Assembly: GCF_014694455.1 (NCBI RefSeq) | Contig: NZ_JAAUWT010000006.1 | Span: 62,001 to 126,000 of the forward strand | Direction: 5' to 3' | Length of the DNA stretch: 64,000 nucleotides | DNA from: Vibrio sp. S9_S30 | GTDB taxonomy: Bacteria > Pseudomonadota > Gammaproteobacteria > Enterobacterales > Vibrionaceae | Shown: piece after piece, positions 1 to 8,037 of the stretch | How the letters are laid out: each line of letters opens with the position of its first letter | Position numbering within the stretch: the first letter of the stretch is position 1 | Made by a program: the position numbers and the translations under genes | The notes under the pieces: generated by a model | Database searches by the model: none | Seen by the model: only the letters and a program-made list of their open reading frames with translations | Told to the model about the DNA's origin: nothing

Positions 1-234
1 CATGACTCGAACATCGACATTGAAGCGGGCTAAGAAGCTCTCTGGTGTTTGCAGTAAAAGCTGATTTCTGTCCTGAATGTCACCACCGATATGGTAAGGC
101 AATCCACAATTAGCAAAAGAGACAAATGCTCCTCGTTCAAACATGATGATGTCAGCGTCTTCACTCAGACGACGTGCACGCGCAGCGGCGGAAGCACCAC
201 CGGCAACACCACCTACAATCACGATTTTTGTCAT
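1..234 (-). CDS. CoA-disulfide reductase-type FAD/NAD(P) oxidoreductase, N-terminal part (runs off the window)
   Basis: The first 78 residues are visible. They open with MTKIVIVGGVAGGASAAARA, the FAD-binding GxGxxG-type Rossmann motif, followed by an AFVSFANCGLPYHIGG segment. The Cys in SFANCGLPY is the redox cysteine typical of CoA-disulfide reductase and NADH oxidase-like flavoproteins. Related Vibrio proteins often carry a C-terminal rhodanese domain, but that part is outside the window. A Shine-Dalgarno sequence (GGAG) lies about 7 bases before the ATG. The neighbouring DUF2892 and YeeE/YedE genes suggest a role in sulfane-sulfur or persulfide handling; that role is inferred from context. 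Confidence 0.85.
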   Translation of the reverse strand, partial: MTKIVIVGGVAGGASAAARARRLSEDADIIMFERGAFVSFANCGLPYHIGGDIQDRNQLLLQTPESFLARFNVDVRVM

Positions 235-427
235 TGGTATAACTCCAGGATTTACAGAAATAAAGGCATTCAAAAAGGAAGAAATAAGGATATTCAAAAG
301 AGAACGTTGCCGGAGTAACCCGAGGCAAACTGACCTTGCGATATCCACTTATGCGATTTTATGCACAACATTGCCCTAAATAGAGCGCTCACCTTCAAGT
401 CGGTAGCTTGAACATATGAAAAATGAG

Positions 428-497
428 CCGCTTAGTCTATCCATCACTCCGCTTGGTTTATTCATCACTCCGCTTAGTCTATCCATCACTCCACTTT
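428..497. repeat. 21-bp tandem repeat, three copies
   Basis: Units begin at 428, 449 and 470 (CCGCTTAGTCTATCCATCACT, second copy with three changes), followed by a partial copy at 491. The array lies immediately downstream of the DUF2892 gene, which is on the minus strand. It matches a pattern seen at several other gene ends in this window. Confidence 0.85.
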
Positions 498-511
498 GTG
501 TGTGAGCCCCT

Positions 512-712
512 TTAGGGATGGTGTTTTAGCCCCATTTTTTTCAAAAAGAAAGTAGCGGGACAGAACGTCGTAAAGGCACTTTGAATAAGATTAAGCCCAA
601 TAAAGACAGTGAGACCCACAAAATAAGGGTGGACAAACTGTGTTAAAACGACGGAGGCAATAATCATGCTTCCAGCCAAAACTCGAATTCCATTCTCTAG
701 GGTCATAGTCAT
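512..712 (-). CDS. DUF2892 (YgaP-type transmembrane) small membrane protein
   Basis: This 66-residue protein has two predicted membrane helices (about residues 8-24 and 31-50) and the family-typical segment NLIQSAFTTFCPATFFLKKM. DUF2892 is the membrane part of YgaP rhodanese proteins and also occurs as a stand-alone protein beside rhodaneses and YeeE/YedE transporters. A GGAG Shine-Dalgarno lies 8 bases before the first ATG. It lies downstream-facing with the flavoprotein gene and divergent from the YeeE pair. A role in sulfur transfer is inferred from the neighbours only. Confidence 0.8.
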   Translation of the reverse strand: MTMTLENGIRVLAGSMIIASVVLTQFVHPYFVGLTVFIGLNLIQSAFTTFCPATFFLKKMGLKHHP

Positions 713-739
713 AGTGGTATCTCCGTCAGTTATGTCTAA

Positions 740-823
740 TAACTATAGTTACATATTTTAGTAATGTCTAATGTTTTTAATTCTAAATTAGGGTTGACTT
801 AATTTAATTTAAAAGATGATAAT
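740..823 (+). promoter_or_regulatory. Intergenic promoter region with a palindrome, for the YeeE/YedE pair
   Basis: TTGACT at 794-799 and GATAAT at 818-823 are separated by 18 bases and form a good sigma-70 promoter reading into the YeeE gene. A perfect 12-bp palindrome, TAACTATAGTTA, lies at 740-751 between the divergent genes. It could be an operator for a sulfur-responsive ArsR-type (BigR/YgaV) repressor, but no such regulator is visible here. Confidence 0.5.
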
Positions 824-870
824 ACGGACGAATATGGAGTTTGTTTTATAAAATATTAAGGTGGTGATGA

Positions 871-1293
871 ATGGAACTTACTCTTCCATGGAACGCATTT
901 TTCGGTGGAGCCTTACTTGGTCTCTCGGCAGGGGTTCTGATGATATTCAGCGGGAAAGTCGCTGGAATAAGTGGGGTTATAGGGGGGGTGTTGAAACCTA
1001 AAAAACACGAAACAAGCTGGCGTATGGCATTCTTAGTTGGAATGATCGTTAGTGGGTTCGTGGTATCCCCTCTGGGTTTTGAATTACCAGAATTGAGCAA
1101 TAGAAATATCTATTTGATTGCGCTTGCTGGGGGGCTTGTTGGCTTTGGAACTCGGTTAGGTAACGGCTGCACTAGTGGCCATGGAATTGTGGGGATGGGG
1201 CGTTTTTCCCGCCGTTCGATTGTTGCCACGGGGACTTTTATGACCGTCGCGATTGGTGTGGTTTTCATTCGAAAAATGTTAGGTGGTATGTAA
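871..1293 (+). CDS. YeeE/YedE family membrane protein, first half-transporter (PmpA-like)
   Basis: This 140-residue polytopic protein has the DUF395 signature GNGCTSGHG, with Cys100 in the position of the conserved transport cysteine of YeeE/YedE (TsuA-type thiosulfate uptake) proteins. It is about half the length of full YeeE proteins. It is followed directly by a second half, the arrangement known as PmpA/PmpB. A strong AAGGTGGTGA ribosome-binding site precedes the ATG. A G7 run lies early in the gene. The substrate is probably a sulfur anion such as thiosulfate, inferred from family and context. Confidence 0.85.
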   Translation: MELTLPWNAFFGGALLGLSAGVLMIFSGKVAGISGVIGGVLKPKKHETSWRMAFLVGMIVSGFVVSPLGFELPELSNRNIYLIALAGGLVGFGTRLGNGCTSGHGIVGMGRFSRRSIVATGTFMTVAIGVVFIRKMLGGM

Positions 1294-1329
1294 ATGTTAG
1301 GTGGTATATAAATGTTAGGTGGTATATCA
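1276..1329 (+). repeat. 18-bp tandem triplication carrying stop codon, Shine-Dalgarno and start codon
   Basis: Three copies of ATGTTAGGTGGTATRTAA-like units begin at 1276, 1294 and 1312. Each unit carries an AGGTGG Shine-Dalgarno correctly spaced for the ATG of the next unit. The first two units end in TAA. The first TAA terminates the upstream gene; the middle unit is a five-codon mini-ORF (MLGGI-stop); the third unit lacks the stop. All three are in one frame. Confidence 0.9.
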
Positions 1330-1851
1330 ATGTGTAGTTCAAAGAATATTCGTAACCTTGCAGCGCTTGTCGCTGGGCTCTTATTTGGTGCGGGTATGCA
1401 CATTTCCGGTATGGTTAACCCCGATCTCGTGATCGCCTTTCTTGATGTAACAGGGCATTGGGATTCTTCCCTAGCGTTTGTTATGGCTGGTGCGTTATTT
1501 GTCTTTATTCCTTTCTATCACTTGTTGATCAAGCCGAGAAAGACATCCATTAGCGGCGATGCATTTAAGCGGGCGTCGGACACAAACGTTGATGGCACTT
1601 TAGTCACTGGGGCCACGATTTTTGGTGTTGGTTGGGGTTTGGCTGGTATCTGCCCAGGGCCAGTTATTGCGAGTGTTGGTGCAGGAAGCCATGTTGTGAT
1701 GACATTTACTTTTACTATGCTGCTTGGAATGGCGTTAGCGAATAAGTACTTGGATGGTCAATTCTCTCTGCCTCTTCTTGGATACCATAAACGTGATGAC
1801 CTTTCCTTTTGCGCACAAACACGGAATGCGCAAATTCAAGAAGCGCCATAG
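1330..1851 (+). CDS. YeeE/YedE family membrane protein, second half-transporter (PmpB-like)
   Basis: This 173-residue membrane protein starts with [13 protein letters not shown] and has the second-half signature [12 protein letters not shown], with Cys108. It pairs with the upstream half to make a complete YeeE/YedE channel. The start at 1330 is chosen because the last 18-bp repeat supplies AGGTGG about 7 bases upstream. An in-frame ATG at 1312 would add six residues (MLGGIS). Translation is probably coupled to the first half through the repeated stop/start unit. Confidence 0.85.
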   Translation: MCSSKNIRNLAALVAGLLFGAGMHISGMVNPDLVIAFLDVTGHWDSSLAFVMAGALFVFIPFYHLLIKPRKTSISGDAFKRASDTNVDGTLVTGATIFGVGWGLAGICPGPVIASVGAGSHVVMTFTFTMLLGMALANKYLDGQFSLPLLGYHKRDDLSFCAQTRNAQIQEAP

Positions 1852-1856
1852 TCAGT

Positions 1857-1879
1857 CATGCTGGGTGATCCCCAGCATG
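1857..1879. terminator. Hairpin between convergent genes
   Basis: Perfect 9-bp arms CATGCTGGG / CCCAGCATG with a 5-base loop lie just after the YeeE pair and before the convergent NTF2-like gene. There is no clear T-run on either strand, so termination is plausible but not certain. Confidence 0.5.
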
Positions 1880-1894
1880 CTCACTAACCTAGAC

Positions 1895-2260
1895 TTAGCC
1901 CATGAAAGTGACGCGTCTTATTAAGCCATCTTCAACTTCATATGCAGCAATAACGGTTAGGCTATTTTCAATGTCTCCAGACGCCAAACTCGACGATTCT
2001 GCCAATTCATGATCAACCAAAAAACGGTCGTGAACGATGCGCTTTAGCGACGTCGCGTTTAAATACGTTAAACTCGCAAACTTCTTCCCATAACGCTCAA
2101 TCAACGTGTCTCTCCCTATATATTGAAGCCCTTTAGAGAAAGAGTGAATCTCGACATTTTCGTGATAAGTGGCTGCGAAAGCATCAATGTCGCGCGCGTT
2201 GTAGGCGTCGAGTTGTTTGTCTACGATGGCTATCGTTAACTGTTCCGTTTCTGTGTACAT
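1895..2260 (-). CDS. SnoaL-like / NTF2-fold protein (steroid delta-isomerase type)
   Basis: This 121-residue protein starts MYTETEQLTIAIVDKQLDAY and continues with YNARDIDAFAATYHENVEIHS, the classic N-terminal pattern of the SnoaL/NTF2-like family. The start at 2260 has an AAGGA box 6 bases upstream; a longer ORF to 2314 lacks one. Family members bind small ligands or act as isomerases, but catalytic identity cannot be read here. It follows a GNAT relic that shares its orientation. Confidence 0.7.
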   Translation of the reverse strand: MYTETEQLTIAIVDKQLDAYNARDIDAFAATYHENVEIHSFSKGLQYIGRDTLIERYGKKFASLTYLNATSLKRIVHDRFLVDHELAESSSLASGDIENSLTVIAAYEVEDGLIRRVTFMG

Positions 2261-2310
2261 GTGTTGTCCTTCATTCCACTGTTTAAATAGAGTATTTATA
2301 ACGATTTCTC

Positions 2311-2580
2311 TCACTGTAAATCGTTAAGCCGTAGGCCGTTGATTCGGTTCTTTCCCTGCTTTCCTGTTTGTACGAATGGGTGTTTTTGGTGTACGAATGG
2401 ATGGTTTTGGTAAAAGTTAAGTGCTTGTTCATTGCTATCTAACACCCATAAAGTGGCCTTGCTTACATTTAACTGAATAAGCCGATCTTCACATTCAGCA
2501 AGCAGTGTATTCTTCGGGTATGAGCCCACGATAAGTTGCTTGCCACGAGGTGACGTGTATTTCAGCGATGCTTGGAACAT
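2311..2580 (-). pseudogene. GNAT acetyltransferase remnant
   Basis: The central segment KATLWVLDSNEQALNFYQNH is the C-terminal acetyl-CoA-fold signature of GNAT enzymes. The usual N-terminal half and the central Q/RxxGxG/A loop are missing. An in-frame duplication (HPFVHQKHPFVQT) is present. The first residues (MFQASLKYTSPRG) do not look like a GNAT start. This is most likely a truncated relic, although a short expressed protein cannot be excluded. Confidence 0.55.
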
Positions 2581-2769
2581 CTTCTAGGCGGGCTGCCCGT
2601 ATGCTTATCTCCACTTGCCGCTATCTCCTTGAAATATTATGAACCCTTATCAAAGTGATAGTACTGAAAACGACGGTGAGTTGTTGGTCTATTTTGTTTC
2701 AAATATTTTGATGCTTGACCCGACTATAAGATCCGTATTCAAAATAAGCACCATGAGCGATTGAAAGGG

Positions 2770-2904
2770 TAGGTTAGGTTGACGGAGCGGTGGGTACAGG
2801 TTAAGGAAGCCGCAGGGTTTAGTGTGGGTGACGCTGTCACTCGGCATTGAAGGTGATGAGATTAACCGGATTCGCAGCGGCTCGCAAACAGAACCCAGCG
2901 CCAA
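2770..2904 (+). pseudogene. Decayed SymE/AbrB-fold-like fragment
   Basis: No intact gene is present in 2581-2913. On the plus strand one frame gives LKG, a stop, then TERWVQVKEAAGFSVGDAVT; after a one-base shift near 2855 another frame continues GIEGDEINRIRSGSQTEPSA to a TAA at 2902. The LKG...WL.EAGF..G pattern resembles the SymE toxin family (AbrB-like fold). The resemblance is by eye only. Confidence 0.3.
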
Positions 2905-2913
2905 ATAACAAAA

Positions 2914-3585
2914 TTACGCCGCGTTCATTGGCTTTAATGACGGGCTAATTAATAAAGGTGCTTCTGTGAGCGCTTGGATCGTGTCGATATCCACGTCACT
3001 GGCTATTTCGGTGAGGACAATACCTTCAGGGGTTATTTCAAAAACGCCTAGCTCGGTCACAATCAAGTTTACCTGATTGACAGCAGTGAGCGGTAAGGTG
3101 CAGCTTTTGAGTATTTTGGGTTTGCCTTTGGCAGTATGTTCCATGGCAATGATGACCTTTTTCGCTCCGACCACCAGATCCATCGCCCCTCCCATTCCCG
3201 GTACCATTTTCCCTGGTACTATCCAGTTAGCAAGGTTGCCTTGCTGGTCAACTTCGAGTGCACCCAAAACGGTCGCATCGACGTGACCGCCACGAATAAT
3301 CGCGAAGGAATCGGCACTATTGAAATAGCACGCGCCATTGATCGCGGTGATTGACTGAGCACCCGCATTGACCAAATCAGGATCAAAGTTGGTGTCGTTA
3401 GCCATTTCCCCTATACCAAGCAGCCCGTTTTCTGCTTGAAACAAAATCTCTATGTCATCACTGACTTCGTTTGCCACTAATGTGGGAAGCCCAATGCCTA
3501 GGTTAACCACATCACCATCGGCAAATTCTTGTGCGACGCGCTTGGCGATGCGTTGTCGTATTTCGGCTTTGGTCAAATGGGTCAT
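2914..3585 (-). CDS. atoA: Acetate/acetoacetate CoA-transferase, beta subunit
   Basis: This 223-residue protein matches the SCOT beta-subunit family. Key segments are VVNLGIGLPTLVANEV near the N terminus and the active-site motif ENGLLGIG, whose glutamate forms the enzyme-CoA thioester. With the alpha subunit it moves CoA from an acyl-CoA to acetoacetate or short-chain fatty acids. The gene overlaps the alpha-subunit gene by 4 bases, as usual for this heterodimer. It is last in the atoB-atoD-atoA operon. Confidence 0.92.
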   Translation of the reverse strand: MTHLTKAEIRQRIAKRVAQEFADGDVVNLGIGLPTLVANEVSDDIEILFQAENGLLGIGEMANDTNFDPDLVNAGAQSITAINGACYFNSADSFAIIRGGHVDATVLGALEVDQQGNLANWIVPGKMVPGMGGAMDLVVGAKKVIIAMEHTAKGKPKILKSCTLPLTAVNQVNLIVTELGVFEITPEGIVLTEIASDVDIDTIQALTEAPLLISPSLKPMNAA

Positions 3586-4262
3586 GATAAAGATCCTTGC
3601 TGGTAGATGTGGTCGACATATAAGCTTGGAGTGTGAATGGCTTCTGGTTGGAGTTCGCCGACATCGACGATCTCTATCGCTTCAACAATGACGGTCTCGG
3701 CCGCGGTTGCCATGATGGGATTAAAGTTCTGAGTGGTTTTGTTGTAAAACACATTCCCCCTTTTATCGACTTTCGAGCCCCGTATTAGAGCCAGATCGGC
3801 TTTTAGCGGCGTTTCCAGCAGAAAAGGGACATCATCAATCACCACGGTTTGTTTTCCTTCCGCCACTATGGTGCCCAAACCCGTAGGGGTCAGCACGCCA
3901 CCTAAGCCCGCGCCACCTGCACGTATGCGTTCAGCCAATGTACCTTGCGGGACTAGCTCCACATCCAATTCCCCTGCATTCATTTGAGCGCCCGTTTCGG
4001 GGTTGAGCCCTATGTGTGAAGCGTAAAGTTTTTTTACCCGCTTCTCGGCAATTAATCGGCTCACACCGTGTTCGGGGTAGGCGGTGTCGGTGCTGATTAA
4101 TGTGATGTCTTTAATGTCATTTTCAATCAATAAATCAATCAAACCCTCTGGTGCGCCCGTCGACATAAACCCACCGATCATAATGGTCATGCCATCTTTA
4201 AGAAGAGCGCTTATATCGGCTTTGCTAATGCCTTTCTTCATGATTTTTTCGCTTTTTTGCAT
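3582..4262 (-). CDS. atoD: Acetate/acetoacetate CoA-transferase, alpha subunit
   Basis: This SCOT alpha-subunit protein contains KDGMTIMIGGFMSTGAPEGLID, the glycine-rich CoA-binding start of the family, and later NPETGAQMNAGELDVELVPQGTLAERIRAGGAG. A start at 4262 (MQKSEK...) fits the gene spacing, five bases after the thiolase stop. An internal ATG (MKKGISK) at 4241 is also possible. The longer reading frame upstream overlaps the thiolase gene and is not needed. It works with the adjacent beta subunit and the thiolase to use acetoacetate or short-chain fatty acids. Confidence 0.9.
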   Translation of the reverse strand: MQKSEKIMKKGISKADISALLKDGMTIMIGGFMSTGAPEGLIDLLIENDIKDITLISTDTAYPEHGVSRLIAEKRVKKLYASHIGLNPETGAQMNAGELDVELVPQGTLAERIRAGGAGLGGVLTPTGLGTIVAEGKQTVVIDDVPFLLETPLKADLALIRGSKVDKRGNVFYNKTTQNFNPIMATAAETVIVEAIEIVDVGELQPEAIHTPSLYVDHIYQQGSLS

Positions 4263-4267
4263 GATGG

Positions 4268-5479
4268 CTATGCCTTTATACGTTTTAAGATGACCGCGGT
4301 TCCCATGCCACCGCCAATACACAAAGACGCCAAGCCTATATTTGCTTTGGAGCGATTGAGCTCGTACACCAACGTGGTCACCACGCGGTTGCCAGAAGCG
4401 CCAATTGGGTGCCCTAGAGCGATAGCCCCACCGTTAGGATTGCTGCGTTCAAGAATCCAATCTTGGGAAACATTATGTTGCTCACTAAGTTGCTTGATGA
4501 CGCCCAGAGATTGCGCGGCAAACGCTTCGTTCAGTTCAAAGCAGTCAATTTGGTTTAGGGTCATGCGCGCTTTTTTAAGGGTATTGGCGATGGCATTGAC
4601 TGGACCTAGCCCCATGATGTCCGGCTCAATGCCTGCTTGACCGTATTCAACGAGCTCGGCTAAAGGAGTGAGCCCCCATTGCTTAACGGCCGTTTCACTC
4701 GCCAGTAATATTGCGGATGCGCCGTCGTTGATGCCAGATGCGTTACCCGCAGTGACGGAGCCGGATGAGCTAAAGGCAGGGCGCAGCGCTTGCAGTTGTT
4801 CCAATGTGCAGTCGCGCTTGGGGAATTCGTCTTGCGAAATGATGATTTCTTTCTTTCGAGTGGTGACCGTAACAGGCGAGATTTCTTGTTCAAACCTGCC
4901 TTCATCTTGGGCGCGAACGGCTTTAAGTTGGCTTTGGAGTGCGTAGTGGTCTTGTTCTTCCCGAGTAAGATTCAGTTTCTCGACAATGTTTTCCGCGGTG
5001 ATGCCCATCGGGTATTGGTGGAATGCATCCGTTAGCCCGTCATGCATGATGGTGTCCACCATGGTTTGATTGCCTATTCTGTGCCCTCGGCGGTTATCAC
5101 CAGAAACCACAAACCCCGCGTTAGACATGCTTTCCATTCCGCAAGTCATGACGACTTGTGCGTCGCCTGCTCGGATATGACTGGCGGCATCGGTCAGGGC
5201 TTTCATTCCACTGCCACATATCATGTTGAGCGTGTAAGCGGGTACAGACGAAGGTATGCCTGCCTTAATGGAAGCCTGCCTGCCCGGCCCCATGCCACTT
5301 CCGGCGGAAAGCACGTTGCCGACGATCACCTCATCGATATTCTCGGGAGCGATATTGGATTGCGTGATAGCGGCTTTAATCGCATGAGCACCAAGTTCCA
5401 CCGCGCTGAGTGGCGACAGGCCACCATTGAAATTTCCAATAGGTGTGCGTTTTGCCGCAACGATGTAAATGGCTTCCAT
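4268..5479 (-). CDS. atoB: Acetyl-CoA acetyltransferase (thiolase II)
   Basis: This 403-residue thiolase has the acyl-binding Cys88 in NMICGSGMKAL, the LNEAFAAQ motif, the NPNGGAIALGHPIGASG histidine motif and the C-terminal LCIGGGMG with the second catalytic cysteine. It cleaves acetoacetyl-CoA to two acetyl-CoA, or the reverse. It is first in the operon with both CoA-transferase subunits, so the pathway is acetoacetate/butyrate activation followed by thiolysis. A 22-bp palindrome lies about 80 bases upstream. Confidence 0.93.
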   Translation of the reverse strand: MEAIYIVAAKRTPIGNFNGGLSPLSAVELGAHAIKAAITQSNIAPENIDEVIVGNVLSAGSGMGPGRQASIKAGIPSSVPAYTLNMICGSGMKALTDAASHIRAGDAQVVMTCGMESMSNAGFVVSGDNRRGHRIGNQTMVDTIMHDGLTDAFHQYPMGITAENIVEKLNLTREEQDHYALQSQLKAVRAQDEGRFEQEISPVTVTTRKKEIIISQDEFPKRDCTLEQLQALRPAFSSSGSVTAGNASGINDGASAILLASETAVKQWGLTPLAELVEYGQAGIEPDIMGLGPVNAIANTLKKARMTLNQIDCFELNEAFAAQSLGVIKQLSEQHNVSQDWILERSNPNGGAIALGHPIGASGNRVVTTLVYELNRSKANIGLASLCIGGGMGTAVILKRIKA

Positions 5480-5560
5480 CTGCTTACTCTTCTTCCTGAA
5501 TACGTCAATCTCAGTGTACGAAAGAACGGACTGGAGGTGTTATAAGCAGAAATTCAAAGC

Positions 5561-5582
5561 CACTTTGCATATTTGCAAAGTG
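5561..5582. promoter_or_regulatory. Palindromic operator candidate upstream of atoB
   Basis: Perfect 9-bp arms CACTTTGCA (5561-5569) and TGCAAAGTG (5574-5582) flank a 4-base centre. The element sits in the promoter region between atoB and the divergent ycaQ-like gene. Its symmetry suggests a dimeric repressor site; the regulator is not identified. Confidence 0.55.
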
Positions 5583-5702
5583 AAGTATCAAAGGAGGTTT
5601 TTACGCGGCAGAATAGAGGTTAATACATTTAAGGAGTAAGGCATTGAAAGGGATTCGAACAAAGGCTGAGTACAGGAAAATCAAGAATAGAGCGTGTGCT
5701 TT

Positions 5703-6854
5703 ATGATGTCCTTATCCCAATCTCAAGCCCAAAAACTAGCGCTACTTTCTCAAGGGTTACCGCCCAAATCTCCTAAGTCTCACTCCACTTCACATACGTT
5801 AAAGGTGATTGAACAGCTTGGTTACATTCAGATAGATACCATTTCAGTGGTTCAGCGGGCGCATCACCATGTGTTGTGGAGTCGCAACCCCAATTACCAA
5901 CCAGATCATCTTGAAAATCTTGTCGCTGACAATAAAGTGCTGGAGTACTGGTCGCACGCTGCCTCTTTTCTGCCAATGAAGAACTTTCGTTACACCTTGC
6001 CTCGTAAAATGGCCATTAAATCTGGCCAGCAAGGGCACTGGTATAAGAAAGATACCAAGCTAATGAATCACGTGATCAAACGTATTGAGGAAGAAGGGCC
6101 ACTGCTCGCCAAAGATTTTGATTCAAAAGGCACCAAAATTAATGGTTGGGGAGCAAAGCCAGCCAAACGTGCATTGGAATACCTGTTTATGCAGGGAGAC
6201 TTAATGATCCCGCAGCGTCGCGGTTTCCAGAAAGTGTACGACTTAACTGAACGTGTACTGACGCCGGAAATCGATATCTCTGTGCCGACGTCGCAAGAGC
6301 ATGCGCATTTTTTAGTTCTTTGTTATTTGAAAGCACATGGGCTCGGAACGCTTTCTGAAATGATCTATTTACTCAAGGATGTGAAAGCCAATGTGACTCA
6401 AGCACTCCGTGATTTATGCGATGAAGGCACAATTGTTGAAGTCGAAGTTCAAGGGAATGGCTATTGGGCGCTTTCAGAATCTTTACCTTTATTGGATACA
6501 CGCCTGAATCGTAAACGAGCAAAAATTCTTTCACCGTTTGATAACCTTCTTATTCAAAGAAAGCGAGCCAGTGCATTCTTCAATTTTGATTACTTAATCG
6601 AATGTTATGTGCCTGAAGCAAAACGCCAATTTGGCTACTTTTGTTTGCCCATTTTATGGAATGGTGAATTGGTCGCGAGAGCGGATTGTAAAGTGGATAA
6701 AGGCACCTCTACGTTGAATGTGATCCATTTATTTATAGAGGCTTCACTGAAAAAGAAATCGGAATTCTTAGAGGCATTAGAACAAGAACTCCTGGATTTC
6801 AGTGTGTTCAATCAGTGTGAACAGTATGAAATTCTTAAGATCTCTGAACGTTGA
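5703..6854 (+). CDS. ycaQ: YcaQ/AlkX-type DNA glycosylase (HTH_42 family)
   Basis: This roughly 384-residue winged-helix protein matches E. coli YcaQ along its length: LGYIQIDTISVVQRAHHHVLWSR near residue 40, LEYWSHAASFLP, the RRGFQKVYDLTERVL block, LSPFDNLLIQRKR and RQFGYFCLPIL. YcaQ-type enzymes unhook DNA interstrand crosslinks by removing N7-alkylated bases. The catalytic Q-phi-D motif is seen as Q43-I-D45. An upstream in-frame GTG at 5694 is possible, but the protein family starts near MSLSQ. No strong Shine-Dalgarno decides between 5694, 5703 and 5706. Confidence 0.88.
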   Translation: MMSLSQSQAQKLALLSQGLPPKSPKSHSTSHTLKVIEQLGYIQIDTISVVQRAHHHVLWSRNPNYQPDHLENLVADNKVLEYWSHAASFLPMKNFRYTLPRKMAIKSGQQGHWYKKDTKLMNHVIKRIEEEGPLLAKDFDSKGTKINGWGAKPAKRALEYLFMQGDLMIPQRRGFQKVYDLTERVLTPEIDISVPTSQEHAHFLVLCYLKAHGLGTLSEMIYLLKDVKANVTQALRDLCDEGTIVEVEVQGNGYWALSESLPLLDTRLNRKRAKILSPFDNLLIQRKRASAFFNFDYLIECYVPEAKRQFGYFCLPILWNGELVARADCKVDKGTSTLNVIHLFIEASLKKKSEFLEALEQELLDFSVFNQCEQYEILKISER

Positions 6855-6875
6855 TTGTTGCTCGCTTTATGGACA

Positions 6876-7757
6876 TTATTCCAGCAAAAAGGTCTTAAAC
6901 TGCTTCGCCGCAGGAGACGCCTTATTTTGTGGCTGATAAAACAGGTTGAGGCTCCACAAGCTTGTATCGTATTCGCTTAACAGCTGGATGAGCTGTTGGT
7001 TTTCAAGAGCGTTTTTCACAATGAATTCGGGTAGGTAGGCAATGCCTGCCCCTTTTAATGCCCCTTGGAGAAGCAGGTCACTGTCGTTCACTTCCAGTGA
7101 TTTTGGCACTTTCACAATTAGTGTTTCGTCGTCCTTCTTGAATATCCAATCGTTACTGCCAGTTAAAGTGGTCGCGAATAGGCATTGGTGCAAGGTGATG
7201 TCGGTAGGGGTTTTTGGTTTACCGTTTTGCGCTAGATATTCTGGCGACGCAACAGCGACAAAGGGTTCCGAAATCAGCTCTCGGCGAACGAGGTGGACGT
7301 CTCGGTCTCGATAACCTTGGTAATGAGCGTTGGCGCTGATGATCAAATCGGCTCTGTCGGAATGGTCGAGCGCCCATGGTGTCACCGTAAGATTGAATGT
7401 GACTTTAGGGTGCGTTTTCATGTAATCAGAAATCTTGTCCATCAAAAAATGATTGGCGTAGGCGGGGGTACAAGCGATGTTAATGTGCCCATTATGCTCG
7501 TTTTGAAAGCCTTCTAACTTTCGGCGTATTTGGTCGCTGCTGTCCACAATAGGAGCAAACTCATCAAACAAGGTTTGTCCCGCAGGCGTAGGAGTAAGAA
7601 GCCGATTAGAACGGTGGCAAAGCGTCATCCCAAAATGTTGCTCCAACTCTTGCAACCAACGGCTCCCCGCTGAAACAGAAAGTTCAAACTCCCTTGCTGC
7701 TGCGGAAATAGATCCGGTTCGAATCACCGAAACAAAAAACGCCATTTTGTCGAGCAT
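6876..7757 (-). CDS. LysR-family transcriptional regulator
   Basis: This 293-residue protein has an N-terminal winged helix (MLDKMAFFVSVIRTGSISAAAREFELSVSAGSRWLQELE...) and a LysR substrate-binding domain. It is convergent with ycaQ and divergent from the MFS gene. LysR proteins commonly regulate their divergent neighbour, so the MFS carrier is the likely target. An inverted repeat at 7861-7883 could be its site. The effector is unknown. Confidence 0.88.
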   Translation of the reverse strand: MLDKMAFFVSVIRTGSISAAAREFELSVSAGSRWLQELEQHFGMTLCHRSNRLLTPTPAGQTLFDEFAPIVDSSDQIRRKLEGFQNEHNGHINIACTPAYANHFLMDKISDYMKTHPKVTFNLTVTPWALDHSDRADLIISANAHYQGYRDRDVHLVRRELISEPFVAVASPEYLAQNGKPKTPTDITLHQCLFATTLTGSNDWIFKKDDETLIVKVPKSLEVNDSDLLLQGALKGAGIAYLPEFIVKNALENQQLIQLLSEYDTSLWSLNLFYQPQNKASPAAKQFKTFLLE

Positions 7758-7860
7758 GTTAATTCTTTGGTGGGTGTATTTGTCTACATGCTAAAAGAGG
7801 TGGTTAATTGTTACAAGATTCTTTATTTTGTAAAGCTAGAAGGTATGCCGCAACGTTCAT

Positions 7861-7883
7861 AATTGGTCGTTGAATAACCAATT
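7861..7883. promoter_or_regulatory. Inverted repeat between lysR and MFS gene
   Basis: AATTGGT (7861-7867) and ACCAATT (7877-7883) form an interrupted dyad in the divergent intergenic region. The size and position suit a LysR half-site pair, but no T-N11-A core is clear. Confidence 0.35.
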
Positions 7884-7959
7884 CAATAAACACTACTATC
7901 TCGCAGTACTTATCAAGCATTAGTGAGAATCTAATTGATTGTAAAATAAAGGTATTATT

Positions 7960-8037
7960 ATGAACTTTTCTTCCTTCCCTACGCAGATAGAGAGCTTCCC
8001 AGCAAGTAATGACAAACGAGAAAATGCCCCATTCTAG
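7960..8037 (+). CDS. Possible 25-residue leader ORF overlapping the MFS start
   Basis: An AAAGGT box lies 6 to 7 bases before the ATG at 7960. The ORF (MNFSSFPTQIESFPASND...) runs out of frame over the MFS start and stops at 8037. The MFS ATG at 8009 itself has no good Shine-Dalgarno, so translation might be coupled through this ORF. It is unconserved as far as I can tell. Confidence 0.35.
   Translation: MNFSSFPTQIESFPASNDKRENAPF

Noticed and set aside
2689..2904. 71-codon minus-strand ORF
   Set aside because: The plus strand of the same stretch carries a better-explained decayed coding fragment.
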